Below, one piece after another: positions 1 to 11,952 of a stretch of 64,000 nucleotides of DNA. The stretch is taken from positions 232,001-296,000 of the forward strand of contig JAJKFH010000209.1 in the NCBI GenBank assembly GCA_023333565.1, given 5' to 3'. The notes under the pieces were generated by a model. That model saw only the letters and a program-made list of their open reading frames with translations, did not search any database and was not told the DNA's origin. Each line of letters starts with the position of its first letter. Positions within the stretch are counted from its first letter, which is position 1. The translations under genes were made by a program, and so were the position numbers. This stretch comes from Puffinus mauretanicus. Lineage: Eukaryota > Chordata > Aves > Procellariiformes > Procellariidae.

Positions 1-1084
1 AGGCCCAAACCCATGTGCTCTGCATCATTTGTAATATGATTATCAGTAAACATATTCCTCCGGCACTGGCAGTGTTTGGATTTCAAGGTGAATCCATCCC
101 TCAGATTAATTCCCTCTCTATCCTCTGGGACTTTTAATTATAGCCACAGGAGTATTTTTTGATGCCTCATCTCAGTTCTCCAAAATGAGGCAGGAAATGG
201 TGTGTTAATAGGAAAAAATGCCCCAAATACACTCATACTCCCATTGCAAATGCTTAAAGAACAAAACAAAGTTAGTTGATATTCACGCTATAAATGTCTA
301 TGCTACTGTCATACAGTGCAGTATGTGAACAAAATAATAAAAAATGATCTGTCAACAAGCTGCTCTCTTAAGTTGGTAATTATTTTGAATGACATCGTAT
401 CACATCTAAAATAAATTTAAACAGTATCAGCAAAGTACAAATACAACAATATCACACAGCTAAGATTAACAGCAATAGCTCTCATTCTAGTCAATACTTT
501 TTGTAATATTTAGTTATTGTTTGGAAGAAAACCACTACCACCCAACAGTTTTCACATTAAATATAGACAAATAGTTTAAATTAAACATATGATATTCCAT
601 CATTTTACACAGGAAGTCATATTTATATATTTAGGCATTTAATTTCTTGAATTACAGGACACAATAGAAGTAAAGATATTCCTATATTTTCAAGTTCTCT
701 TTTGATTGGTAAGGGACAGTGAAGGCCCATCTGTTTTGCAGCAAAGAAAGCCCCAAACCATCTGTGTAGAACCACATGCCAGCTAAAACACAGAGATATG
801 CACAGTTTTTTGTTATGAAAAATTTTGCAGTATTTTTTTCCTGTATTAGTGTGAATAAATTAGCAACAACTAAATTAAAGAAATCTTCTGAGAACATATT
901 AACTTTCTAGTGCATACTGGAAAATGTATCCATTTAGAAGTCATGAAACATTCATTGGCAGAATTTGTTCTTCTGAGTTTCTTTTTTTTTATTATTAAGA
1001 CAGAGAAATCTTTATGTGTTTAACATAAGCATTTTTATTAGCATGGTAATCGAAGTTAATTTACCCCAATTTTAGTGTTTGTTT

Positions 1085-1112
1085 GTGGGGTTTTCTTCAG
1101 AGAAAACCCCAC
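1085..1112. repeat. Perfect short hairpin (12-bp arms, 4-nt loop)
   Basis: The arm GTGGGGTTTTCT at 1085-1096 is followed by the loop TCAG and then the exact reverse complement AGAAAACCCCAC at 1101-1112. Pairing stops at the ends of the arms, so this is too short for a microRNA precursor. No T-run or gene lies next to it to suggest a terminator role. Function unknown. Confidence 0.85.
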
Positions 1113-4100
1113 GCAATTACAACCATGCTTATATATTGGCCTAATAATAGCATTTTAAAACTTGGGTACATATGTTTCCTTTCTATCTTAAAAAAAAAAC
1201 CAGGAGAGGGGAAACTCACCTATAAATTACTACAGCTTTGGCTAACCTGCAGGTTTACATCATCTTCCATTTAAATGGGTTTAAAAAGAAAAACTGTATG
1301 TGGAGAATAGTCTCTGAAATGAATACTCAGTGACAACTGTGCAGATTTCTGTCCCTCACTTGCCCTCACACAGGCACTGTGTTCTGTGTCAAGCAGAGGT
1401 AGCACTGTGACCTCTGTTGACAGTTCATTAATGTTCAATATTTTCTTGAGATTACAGCAATCTTAGCCAAGTGGGCAGCAGTGGTCCTGAGAACTTCTGA
1501 AAGTCCATGAAATAACCGCAAAAAACCAAGCAAAACGCACAAATAAACAGCCCGGTGTAGTTTCTTGCTATATTAGTGGCCACACACTGGCAAAGTAGCA
1601 GCCAGTTCTCAATTGTTTTCAGAGCCTAAAAAATCAATTTTTAAAATATAAGAATAAAATTATGATTTTGCAAAATGATTGGGCTGCTTCTATATAAATG
1701 TTCGCTTACCAGTACTGAACACTGGGGAACTAAAAGATGGTCCCTGGATTTTATCCAGAACATTTTTCAACTGAAGATAGTTGAGCTATTCTAGTCTAGA
1801 ACACACAATTTGATCAGCACAAAGCTTTCACAAACATGTTTTTGGAGGAAGATACATGATGTAAAGAGCAGACATTTTCTAAGTTAAAAAGACCATCATA
1901 TCCTTCTGCTGGGATTCTCAGTGACAAACCAGATGTTGGAAGCTTCTAGCAAAGCTTCTAGATTTCATTAAAACACCCCCTTGGATTTAAACCTTCTAAC
2001 TTGGACAGTATGAGGACCAAGGAAAAGGCCCAACAGTTAATGTTTCCGTCTTTCTAGAAATCTTGTTTGATTGTTTTTTCTATTCTGTTTTTACCATGGA
2101 CTGGTAAAGATCAGCTTTTGACAAAGAAATTACTCATTCAGAAGTCATCTCTGAATTTGATTTAGAAGACCTACTTACAACATGAATAAGATTTTGTCTC
2201 TGCAGGTGTGGTTTAGACCACTCCTATACAAGCAAGATAGCATTTCCAGCAATATAAAGTCTAATATTTATGGTTTTCATGGTTACTGTATTACAATCCT
2301 AGTTCCTTTTAGTAAACAAACAAATATTGTTATGTCTCTACTCTTTTTCTCCATGTACAGAGAAATGGATGCTGTCATCATTTATCTTTTTGTCTGAGAA
2401 TGATGATGCCTCAATTCTGATTCTGGAGCTGGTTGCTTTACTGTAGCGATCGTTACATAACCAGTTAAGTATTCATGATAATGGGGTATGTATACTGATA
2501 CTACATTCTGTGAAGAAGAGAAATGATTGCTAATATAGAAAACCAGGGAACAACAACCATTTTCTTATAGAGAACATTGTGATATGGAATTTGTTCTGAT
2601 GTATCTGGGGGTAACTCCTCATAAATATAAAATCCAGGTGACTTAGTTGGATACTTTAGTGGATAATTTAATCATTTAACAGAATCAAAAGGTTCCATCT
2701 TCTTATAGGCCATACTGTAGCTTGTTTCTAAAAACAGCAAAAACTGTGGCTACAACTGCCTTTTGCACCATGTGCAATTGGGATAATGCACACAGTTTTA
2801 TATCTGATAGCTGGTATTCATTCCCAAGCTTTATCAAAGATTCCAGCTTTAAATAGATTCATGCACTGATTGCCTAATGGTCTACTTGCAGATCATTTAA
2901 CTTTTACACAATATTAGCACACTATTTCTACTATGATCACTGGCACAAGGTTTGGATTTGTCTTGCAGTGGTATACAGATTTGTATTTCAATACAACATG
3001 CACTCCTGCAGATTTAAATGGTACTGAACTAGATGTTTTACTCAATTTGTCTATTCCGTTAATTTAGAAGTCAAAAGTCCTACTGTAATTCTATTTTGCT
3101 TCAAGGTAAAGATTCATTCAGATTAATAAAAGTAACAAACTTATTTTGCACAACAACAAATCTCAACAAAAGGAAAAAATCCTCAAACCTCCAGTCCATT
3201 GGCATAGTTTAAAGACGCTTAAATAGCAACAGAAAGATTATGACTGGGATTTTAATACTTTATTTGTAATAGTTTTGCTACACTGGCCTGTGAAAACTCA
3301 TCCCAGGATGTATTACCTTTGCATTGAACATGTCCATGAATTTTTTAATGTATTTATGTTGTAGCGCTGCAAACATTATCAGATACTGAATTCATTGATT
3401 TTCATGCTAAAAGGCATAGACTCTTAATATTGCTTTAGGCTTCAAGTAATCATTTTGTGTCAGTCAAAAGTAAAGGAAACGTAAACACAAATAATGGTAG
3501 CTATGAACATACATTTAGGACAAAGATAGATCAACTGGCTCCTACGTCCAATAGCACGAATTTGCAGAGCTGAGTCCATAGACAGACACAAAGTGTATAA
3601 CTTTTGCCACCAGTGATTCTTTCTACTCTGTTCCAAGTGAATTGCCTATGGATTAAAAGACTGCCGAATGAACCTCAATATTTGCAGTTCTTCATAAGGA
3701 TAAATGGGACCACTTCTAACATGATAAACTAAACTGAACGGATTTCAGAAAAGTAATTTCTTTCAATGAAAAGATACAGAATTATCTTCTTGTCTAACAC
3801 TTTTCATTATGCTATACAAGATAACTTTGTGATCCTATAATTATTTTTACATTCATTATTTTAGAGTGTGTAGAATTTCCCCCCTCTTCTTAAATAATGA
3901 ATGACCTGTTTTGAACTATACAAGAGTTTTGAAAGGAGAAACTATTCACACATGAAGGAGTTTGGAAAAGCTGTGATTTTCTGCTTGACTTAAAATCAGT
4001 TTATGATTCAGTTATAAGAAGGTTAATCAATCTGAACTGAAATGTAAAAGAATATACATAGAAATGCAAAAAGAGATCATTATTGTTTCAGAATAATATA

Positions 4101-5547
4101 TTTATATGCATACAAAGTGATGAGACATTTTCTGTTTGTTCCTATCGTGAAACTTCTAATAGTTTTATAGTCACCATCTTTCATTACCCATAACTAAGGA
4201 ACCCTGTTGCAATGAGACCCTATTTTGCAATATGGCAGCTCTTAAGACATTCTTACACAAAAACATATGAATTAAATACGGAATTCACCTAGCTCTTGAC
4301 AATATTGCTTTAAAAGCAAATTTATAGAAATGGCTTTAATGCAATAGCAATTAGCAAGCTTGATATAAGAAATAATAAGCCAAAGCAGACAAAACATTTC
4401 TCTTTTAAAAAGCAAACTTATTTCAAATTTCAGCTTCTATTAAGGTTAGTTCTCCTGTATAAAGGAAATATAATTAGATTTCTTTTTCAAGAAGAATATA
4501 ATGTCATGTCTCAAAAAATTTCTATTCTCAGTAGTTCTTTACAAAACACAAAAGTCTAATGAGATATTTACCTGTATTAGTCAAGACTATACCCACATAC
4601 CCACAGTGTATATGCTTGTTAAAGTCTTCCAATCATTCTAGGCTTAGGGAAATAGTGTCCAAATGTACCATATTTAGCTTCTATCTCAAATTCTCCCGAG
4701 CTGTCAATTTAGGTGTTAAAGAGACCATTTGTAAAGCTTGGCTGGGAATTGCCATTATTGACTGGAATGTGTGTTTATCATTACATTCAATGATGAAAGT
4801 GGAACATGTAGCATATGAATAAATGTCAGCAGATGTTTCTTTTAAATGGCCTGATTTCAACCTCCTGTTGTTTGTCTTGAATACAAATATTAAAAAAGAG
4901 AAAAAGGCAGAATTTTTTATGACATAAGTGCAAGGGTAGTTATATTAAAAAACAACAAAAATAATGATCAAAGTCACAGAAGAACGAGGAAAGTATAATT
5001 AATAAGAATTATGTTGACACTCTCATGCTACTATCTGGTTTGATATTAAAAAAGATACAAGAACTTCAGTTCAGTGAGGGCTATATCACTCCATAGTCAC
5101 TCCATAAAAAGTAAGAAAGACTCACAGAGTTTATTCTCAGGAGCATATTACATGAAGATCAATAATTTTTTAAATTTAGTAGCATTGTTTGAAAACTCCT
5201 TGCTTAAACTCAAAGCACCAACAAAAAAGGGGTCACACAGAAAAGAGATCTCTACATACATTATTCTTGTTCGCAAAAGCAAATATTCCCTTTAAAAATA
5301 GTAATAAATCTTTAAGCCCTTGAAATATTCTCACCAGTTCCAACAGGTAATACTCACCACTGCAAAATTAAAACTTGAATGTGTAAACATTCCTTCAGTG
5401 TGTGGAAATGCAAATAAAGGATTTACACAGACCTCCTCTTTTTCTCCCCATTTTTTTATAGACCAATAAAGTAAGATTGGTATAAAAAACAGTATACAAC
5501 TGTCTGCTACCGGAAACATATTCTGCTGCTCTACCTCACATGGTGGT

Positions 5548-5569
5548 GTCCCATGGAGCTCCATGGGAC
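5548..5569. repeat. Perfect 22-bp palindrome
   Basis: The 22 bases read identically on both strands, centred on GAGCTC between 5558 and 5559, with CCATGG on each side. There is no spacer, so it could form a cruciform or be a dimer-type protein site. It is GC-richer than its surroundings. No known full-length motif was recognised. Confidence 0.85.
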
Positions 5570-6393
5570 TACCCTGAGAGTAAAATAATGCTCAGTGAGA
5601 GCACTGAAGGCAGAATCTGGCAGGAATTAGTATGCAGCACTGTAAACCCAGCAGTATTCCAACTAAATCAATAAAGTGAACAGAGACAAAATTAAATCAG
5701 CCTTGTGTTTACTGGAATGTGTTGCATTTTGTATCTATCTAAATGACAATATGCTATTGAGGTGTTGAATATCTGAGGCTCGCTCTCTTTACCAAGAGAC
5801 GCAGGTGCTCATATCTCATTTTTAGTAAACAGAATAACTTTACCATGATTATAGTCCATATTCAGATATTACCATAAATCTACTGGTTAGAGAGGGGATT
5901 TAGGAAAAAAAAACACCTTTTGATGCAAGGCATTGTTTCAATACATCCCTAGTAAAGAAAGAATTTCATACCTTGAAGTCTAAAATACTAAATATACGAT
6001 ACATTTCTATAAGACTATATATAATGATTGGAATGGATGCGTATTTTGTAATTAAATGCTGAGGACTATCTCCAATTCCTACCTGGAAATATATTATGTA
6101 TTTACTAAAAGTTTCATGAAAATCACATGTGAACTTTGAATTAAGATAGAAAGGCTGGTGTATCCCCTTTGCTATGCATTCTTCTCAGCTGACCTTTCAT
6201 ATTGATTATGTCCTAATTACAGCAAGTGGAAAAGAGCATCCCATATCACCTAGACAAGATAATTATTTTTACAAATGTAACTGTATGGATAGCTAACTGT
6301 TAACAGATGAGTAGCATATACCTTCAGTAACATATAGGCTGCAACCCGATTCTCAATATCGTCACAGTTCAAGGATATTCCTTTACCAGTTTG

Positions 6394-6465
6394 TCTGGTA
6401 ATAGCCATATTGACTAGTTGCTTATTGGATCTGGTAATAGTCATTTTGGCCAGCTGCTTATTGGA
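6394..6465. repeat. 36-bp tandem duplication, two copies
   Basis: Copy one is 6394-6429 and copy two is 6430-6465, directly adjoining, with 31 of 36 positions identical. Both start TCTGGTAATAG and end GCTTATTGGA. Because 36 is a multiple of three, it makes a repeated peptide in a short minus-strand frame (SNKQLxxMxITR), which should not be taken as evidence of a gene. Confidence 0.85.
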
Positions 6466-9400
6466 ACAACGGAAAATTATTCTGCATTTATTCATTTTTC
6501 CTTTTGATAAAAGGTTTTAAAAATATGTTTTAAAACATATGCAATATCACAATTAGGAGGAAAGCCCAGTTTACAAAAGACAGACAATATAAGAAATAAT
6601 AGTTTTTAGGCCTATGATTTTTAAAAAATAATCTCTAAACCAGTGAAATCTTATTTTAAATGAGTAAGGAATTATTTAGTGTTACCAAGTGAACTGCTCT
6701 ACCTCCATCTCATTTTAGTGCAATACACCCAAATGGTGATGCACTCAAAATTCTCTTTAATGAAATTTATTTCTTCTCCTAAAGCAGTGGACCAGGAACC
6801 ACATGATTACAGCATATATTCAACTGCTGTCCTTTGCCAGTGGTGGTGATGAGCTGAGAGTTGAGCAACTATTTGTAGATCAGCATAGGGTAATAGACAA
6901 ATATGGTGCAAGGATACCTGAGTAAATATAAAATATAATAACAAATTGTAAGTGAAAATATAAATATATTTGATAATAGTTAAGATTTATTAAATAAAAG
7001 TGTTGCCTACCTTCAAGGAACAAGTGAGAAAGCAGAGCAAGAATTGCAATTTAATTATTTTGGTCTCCATTCTGGAATTTAATAAGCAGATCAATAATGT
7101 TATCTCTATAATTGCATTCCAAGAATATCATGCTAGTTGTTTTTGCACTTCATACACTACAGCATTTCCTTTTAAGATGTTTTCAGAATGTTTACAGTCA
7201 TTTCTGTTCTTAGGCCTGGATTCATCAAAACACTGAGCTTATACTTAACATTATTTCCACAGCATGACTAGTATATTTATATGTATGTATAAATGTTTTC
7301 TGGAATAGGATTGGTTATAAACATGCAAAATGATTTAATGAATTTGAAACAAAAACTAAAAACTCAATATAAATTGACAAAATATGCTGTTTCTTTTGGA
7401 GTATCCTCAAATAAGAATATCTTCATATGATTTAAAGTCATGATATAAAAATATATGGATTAGAATATGCTCTCTATGTTTAGAAAGTATTTAATTTAAT
7501 ATTATCTACAGTATTAAATGTAGACTCCTTTCCAGGTTCACCCTTCAAAAATCTATAAGTAGTGTTGACATTCAACAATCAGAAAGCAAGGAAGAAATCT
7601 AAGAGGGAGGCTGCATTTTCCCTATCTGCTTAGATCTTGGCATATTCGCTCTTCAATTGCTCCTCACCCTTCAGATAAGCTTGAAACTTCAACCTTTCAG
7701 CACTACGCACACTTCACACATTCCTTCACTTCAGCAGTTAACTCTTACCTCCTTGAGCCAAACCAAAACACATACACAAAAATCCTTCCATGTTCTCACT
7801 TCTAAAGAAACAATAACTGTAGGTCAAGGTCACTTCAGAATGACTTAAATTTCTCTTCATTTTTTCTCTCCTGTAAGTTATTTCACTTCCTCTTTTGCCA
7901 CAGAGGTTTTGGAAATATTTATGTGCTTCTTCCCCACTTCCCCCAGTAATACTTTAGACTTATAAATATAATTCTGAAGAATTTGCAGGTTTTTTTCATA
8001 AAATATTGGAAGTGACAGGGAGTGTCTTGTGGAGTTGCAGAATCTGTGAGAGCAATTGTTTGATGTGACCTGAGAATACACAGAATAAAAGCACTGTCTT
8101 TACAGGACACTTCCTTGGGTTGCACTGATTAGGTACAGTAGTTTTTCATTTAAGCAGTCTCAGACATAAACCAACAAAGTTTTTGGATGTTGGGTTGAAT
8201 ATTAATTAACAGCTTGTTACTTGGCACAGTTCCAGGAAATCTCTTTCCTCTGTTACCCTGCCTCTGCCTTGTTGAAAGGGCACTGGCAGCAGAATATTAC
8301 TTCCATTAAATCTGCTGATTTTCCCATTTTTTCTCACAAACTACTACTTGATAGTGTTTAGCATCCTGATTCTTAATTTTCTAGTTCAACAGCAAATGTT
8401 TATATGCATTATTGTGGAAATTGTACACAATACTTAAATTTTATCCATAAGAATAGCTTGAGATTTATTACTTTTGATCTTTGTCCAAATCCTCTTGTAT
8501 CTTGGGCTTGTGCAATCTTTTGCCAAAGAGTAACCTTTTCTACTGTGAGTATATACAATTGTATTTTTTTCCAAAAAAATAGTGTCTGATGTATTGCTTT
8601 TTTAATAGTCAAGATGCATATTGTTCTTCTTGCTCCTGGCTTCTGTTTAAAACTGTGGCAGCTTTAAATAGTTACAGTAGAGCTAATGCAAAAAGTCAAA
8701 AGTAAAAGACGAGGGAGTTCACTCCTTTTTCTTGCTCACAAATATCAGCTTGTGGCTTATATCAGTTGCAGCTGTAATGCCTATGATTCTCCTGCTGAGT
8801 CTCCCAATCTGTCATACATTAGCTGGAAGTTGCAAGGAATAAGCAGAAATCCCCTTTACTCCTACAGGACGCCTATTCTTTAGGGCTGAGACATGATCTA
8901 GAACTAGAAAATATCCTCTGAAATTCTGGGGACAATTGCAAAGAGTGAGTATTGTATGATATTAAGAAACAGAGCCTAGAGTCCGGGACTAGACTCCCTA
9001 GACACCCACAGCCCTATGACTAAAGTCCTCTCCTAAGGCAATGGAGCCATGGATGACAACCCATTTCCCAACTAAATGTTCTAATCATTACGTTAGTACC
9101 GAAAAGGCAGGTGACATTTCCTCCCTTTCCACACGCACTTTAAAAAGATTAAGTTCCTTCAGGAACCCTAACTCAGGAGACACCTCTGTAGTTAGAGGTC
9201 ACCCAAATAAGTAGAAGCAGACCACTTGCAGTGAGGTGCCCACGCAGCAGAGAGGCTTGGTTTTCTTTGTCTCTTATTTCTCATTCTGCTTAACATTCCT
9301 TGTGGGCTACCTCCAGGCAGCTCCATGATCGGTGAGTGGGAGGTGCTGAAGACATGTTTACGTTTTAGTTATGGAAACATCCACAGTTTTGCAATAAGTA

Positions 9401-9925
9401 AGCAGTCTAATTCTTATCCTTACATATGTTACGTAAGTGAAGGACCAACAGAATGAAGGTCTAGATAAAACAGAAACAGGGCTATAACTGTCCAGCCTCT
9501 CTGTAACAGGCAGAACTGAAGTATATCATAAGTCATTTTTTGTGCAAGTCTGCTCTGGCAGGGGCGGTTTGGTGTGAATCAGCATGTTTCTGTTCCCGCA
9601 TGCAATTAACTATGTTTTCTATTGTCCCAAGCCACATATTTGTCAATCTCATTCTTTAACTGAATGCATGAATATATCACTCATGGTACCTCTCCCAGTA
9701 AAAATGTGATTACCATACAATGCCTCTGTACAGGCAAACCATACACCAACTCTGCAGGAATTTTTATGCTACTGTGGATTTACGATCGATCATTTCCTTG
9801 ATTCGGTTGACCTGAAATTGTAACTTTTCTTCTATGTGTTTTTTAAACTTCTCCTCATATACATTTGAGTGTTTTCATCTTTCTTGCAAGATACCTGACT
9901 TGCAAGATTCTTTTATCCCATTACA
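6466..9925. other. Gene-free AT-rich DNA
   Basis: No gene was recognised. An 18-bp AT palindrome lies at 6523-6540, just left of a string of AT-rich sequence. Around 8960-9040 there is a faint resemblance to the 3' part of an old tRNA-derived SINE, too weak to call. Confidence 0.55.
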
Positions 9926-9975
9926 CTTTTTTCTTCTTTTAATATGTATGCTTTTTTCTTCTTTTAATATGTATG
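9926..9975. repeat. 25-bp perfect tandem duplication
   Basis: Units 9926-9950 and 9951-9975 are identical: a pyrimidine-rich half followed by AATATGTATG. Perfect identity suggests a recent slippage or duplication event. No gene is affected. Confidence 0.9.
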
Positions 9976-10051
9976 TTTTACTCCCCTTGACACTGGACCT
10001 CATACTGAAGAAAGAATAGACACCCTAATCCTGCTTGGCAAGATTTCCCCT

Positions 10052-10363
10052 TTAAGCTTTAGTCCCAGCGAGGCATGTGTAGTGTGTGTTGACCTTTTGC
10101 ACCAGACCAATCAGTCCATTGTGGTCTAAAGTAAGACTTCCTTTTCTTGGCAGGCAGCAAGGCAGAGTTTGATGACGAAGTCTTTGAAGTATAGCATCTG
10201 AAGCCCCAAGTATAAAAGCTGCTTGAGCAGCCATGTCAGCAGCAAAGGTTGCTACAACATTTTTTTCATTGTAGTGTAATTTCAAATACTTTGAAAAATT
10301 CTGAATGTTTAAAAAATTCTGTTCTAGAGAATGATTAACTCCAAGAGTAATTGTGTATTTCCA
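10052..10363 (-). other. Unrecognised open frame of about 104 codons, possible exon or gene fossil
   Basis: On the minus strand this frame is open from just after a stop at about 10364-10366 down to the stop at 10052. It has no ATG near its upstream end; a TTG lies at 10283-10285. The translation includes an alanine-rich stretch, VVATFAADMAAQAAFILGAS, followed by a more polar tail, and is less low-complexity than other frames in the window. I do not recognise the protein. There is no convincing splice acceptor or Kozak start, and a few frames of this length are expected by chance in 64 kb of AT-rich DNA. It could be an exon fragment, a decayed retrocopy or noise. Confidence 0.15.
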
Positions 10364-11929
10364 TTAGACCTGATTCTCTCCATGTTGAATTCAGCAGTAA
10401 AATGTCAATAACTTCGACAGGACCAGGATAAGACCCAATGCCACCCTTGTGTCAATATGTGAAAAACAAACTCTTTTTAAAAGTCAATTTAACTCCTCAA
10501 AGAACCTTAGTAGGAAGAGGTCTGGGGTGCTTAAATGCTGTTAATGATAATAAGGCTTGCCTATTTCTTTTAACACTGTTCATTAATAGAACAGAGAGCT
10601 CAGTAGTTTAGGAGACAAAAAGGAATAACTTTTTGTTAGATCTTTTTCAAATCCACTAATATAAATGCCCACCTGCCTCTAGTTGGGGGAGGGTGGTGAA
10701 ATGATATTTGAAATTTCAGTATGATGTATTATATAAATCATAAAAATGGTTCCAAATAGTCAGCACCTGTATAAATTAAATGACCAGAGAGAGAAAAGAA
10801 AAATACTAATTTATATCACCACATTGCCTGAAAGAATCTAATAGTTGTCATAGTTTGTTCATGCACCTTAAGTAATGACATTAGTTATGATCAGTTATTT
10901 AAAATATTTTTAGAAAAAAATAATGGCTTACTACCATGCTTAAAAACACAAAGCACTATTAACCACAGATATGATCAACAAAACTAAAATTGTAAAGCTA
11001 AATGAAAAGAGTTGTGTGCCCTGTTCAATATAAATTTAATTGGTGTACAAAAATCTTGCAACATCTATTTTAAGGGTACAAAATCTGGTCTAAATGGACA
11101 GCTTGCAACCAGTTGTGGTTTTTGCTGTACTCTAATTTACAGCATCTGAGCGCAGAGCAGGAATCTATAATAGTATTATAGTATGGTTTTGTAACAACAA
11201 TCTTTCATTTTGTTATTTTCCCATTTTGTCTTCTCCTCTTCCCCTCTCCCAAGTCCATCTGCCTTTGATGATGAGTTTACAGTCTAAAACTCTACTGCTT
11301 CCAATTAAGTATTATTCTATGGATACTTCTTGCTCTATGATCATTTGGTTTATCTCCATGACCTAAAAGGGATGCCTACCAGTAGCTCCAGTTATTCTGC
11401 ATAAGGGGGGAACTATACGTAAGAGAAGGAGAGAGCCTAAAGAAAGTCAAGACAGTACAGAGCCCTGTTCTTACGTTTATAACATGACAACATTGAGAAG
11501 GATATTGGTTGAGTGATAAGAGTCTCATGGTCTCTTCCCCTTTTGTAAGGAGCTCTGAATGCACTGTTCTAATTACAAAATAGACTCTTGCCAAGGTCAT
11601 GGATGAGAAAAATGGTACCCAGCTTTCCCATAAGCTTGTTCAGTGCCTTATTTGAATAAGATGTCAGGTCTTCGGTTAGGTTTCCACCCCATGCATTAAG
11701 GGACTAATCTTGGGCAGCTACCAATATATTTTTCATAGAATAAAGTTCATGAGTTTGCACAAAATGGACACAATATATGCTATGGTAATCAGCACTATGG
11801 TACTCTTCGCTTGTGAATGTTATGTTCCATGTTCTTTGTGCACATATCACACACGAGCCATATGGCTCTACATTGGCTCTCTACCCACATTGTACCATTG
11901 TCCACCTGCCTGTAAAGGGAGGGCTCTTT

Positions 11930-11952
11930 ACTTGATGCTCCTTGCATCAAGT
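11930..11952. repeat. Hairpin with 9-bp arms and 5-nt loop
   Basis: ACTTGATGC at 11930-11938 pairs exactly with GCATCAAGT at 11944-11952 across the loop TCCTT. Nothing nearby indicates a function. Confidence 0.8.

Larger units (their letters stand above)
1..6393. other. Gene-free AT-rich DNA
   Basis: No coding gene, RNA gene or recognisable transposon was seen here. Open frames on both strands are short (up to about 87 codons) and have no recognisable protein content. The stretch holds two exact inverted repeats, annotated separately (1085-1112 and 5548-5569), and one octamer-like ATGCAAAT at 5408-5415 that could easily be chance. Confidence 0.6.

Noticed and set aside
6250..6495. Minus-strand frame with a repeated peptide
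   Set aside because: Explained by the 36-bp tandem duplication; no other coding evidence.
8960..9040. Possible tRNA-derived SINE 3' part
   Set aside because: Resemblance limited to scattered short words; cannot separate from chance without a profile search.
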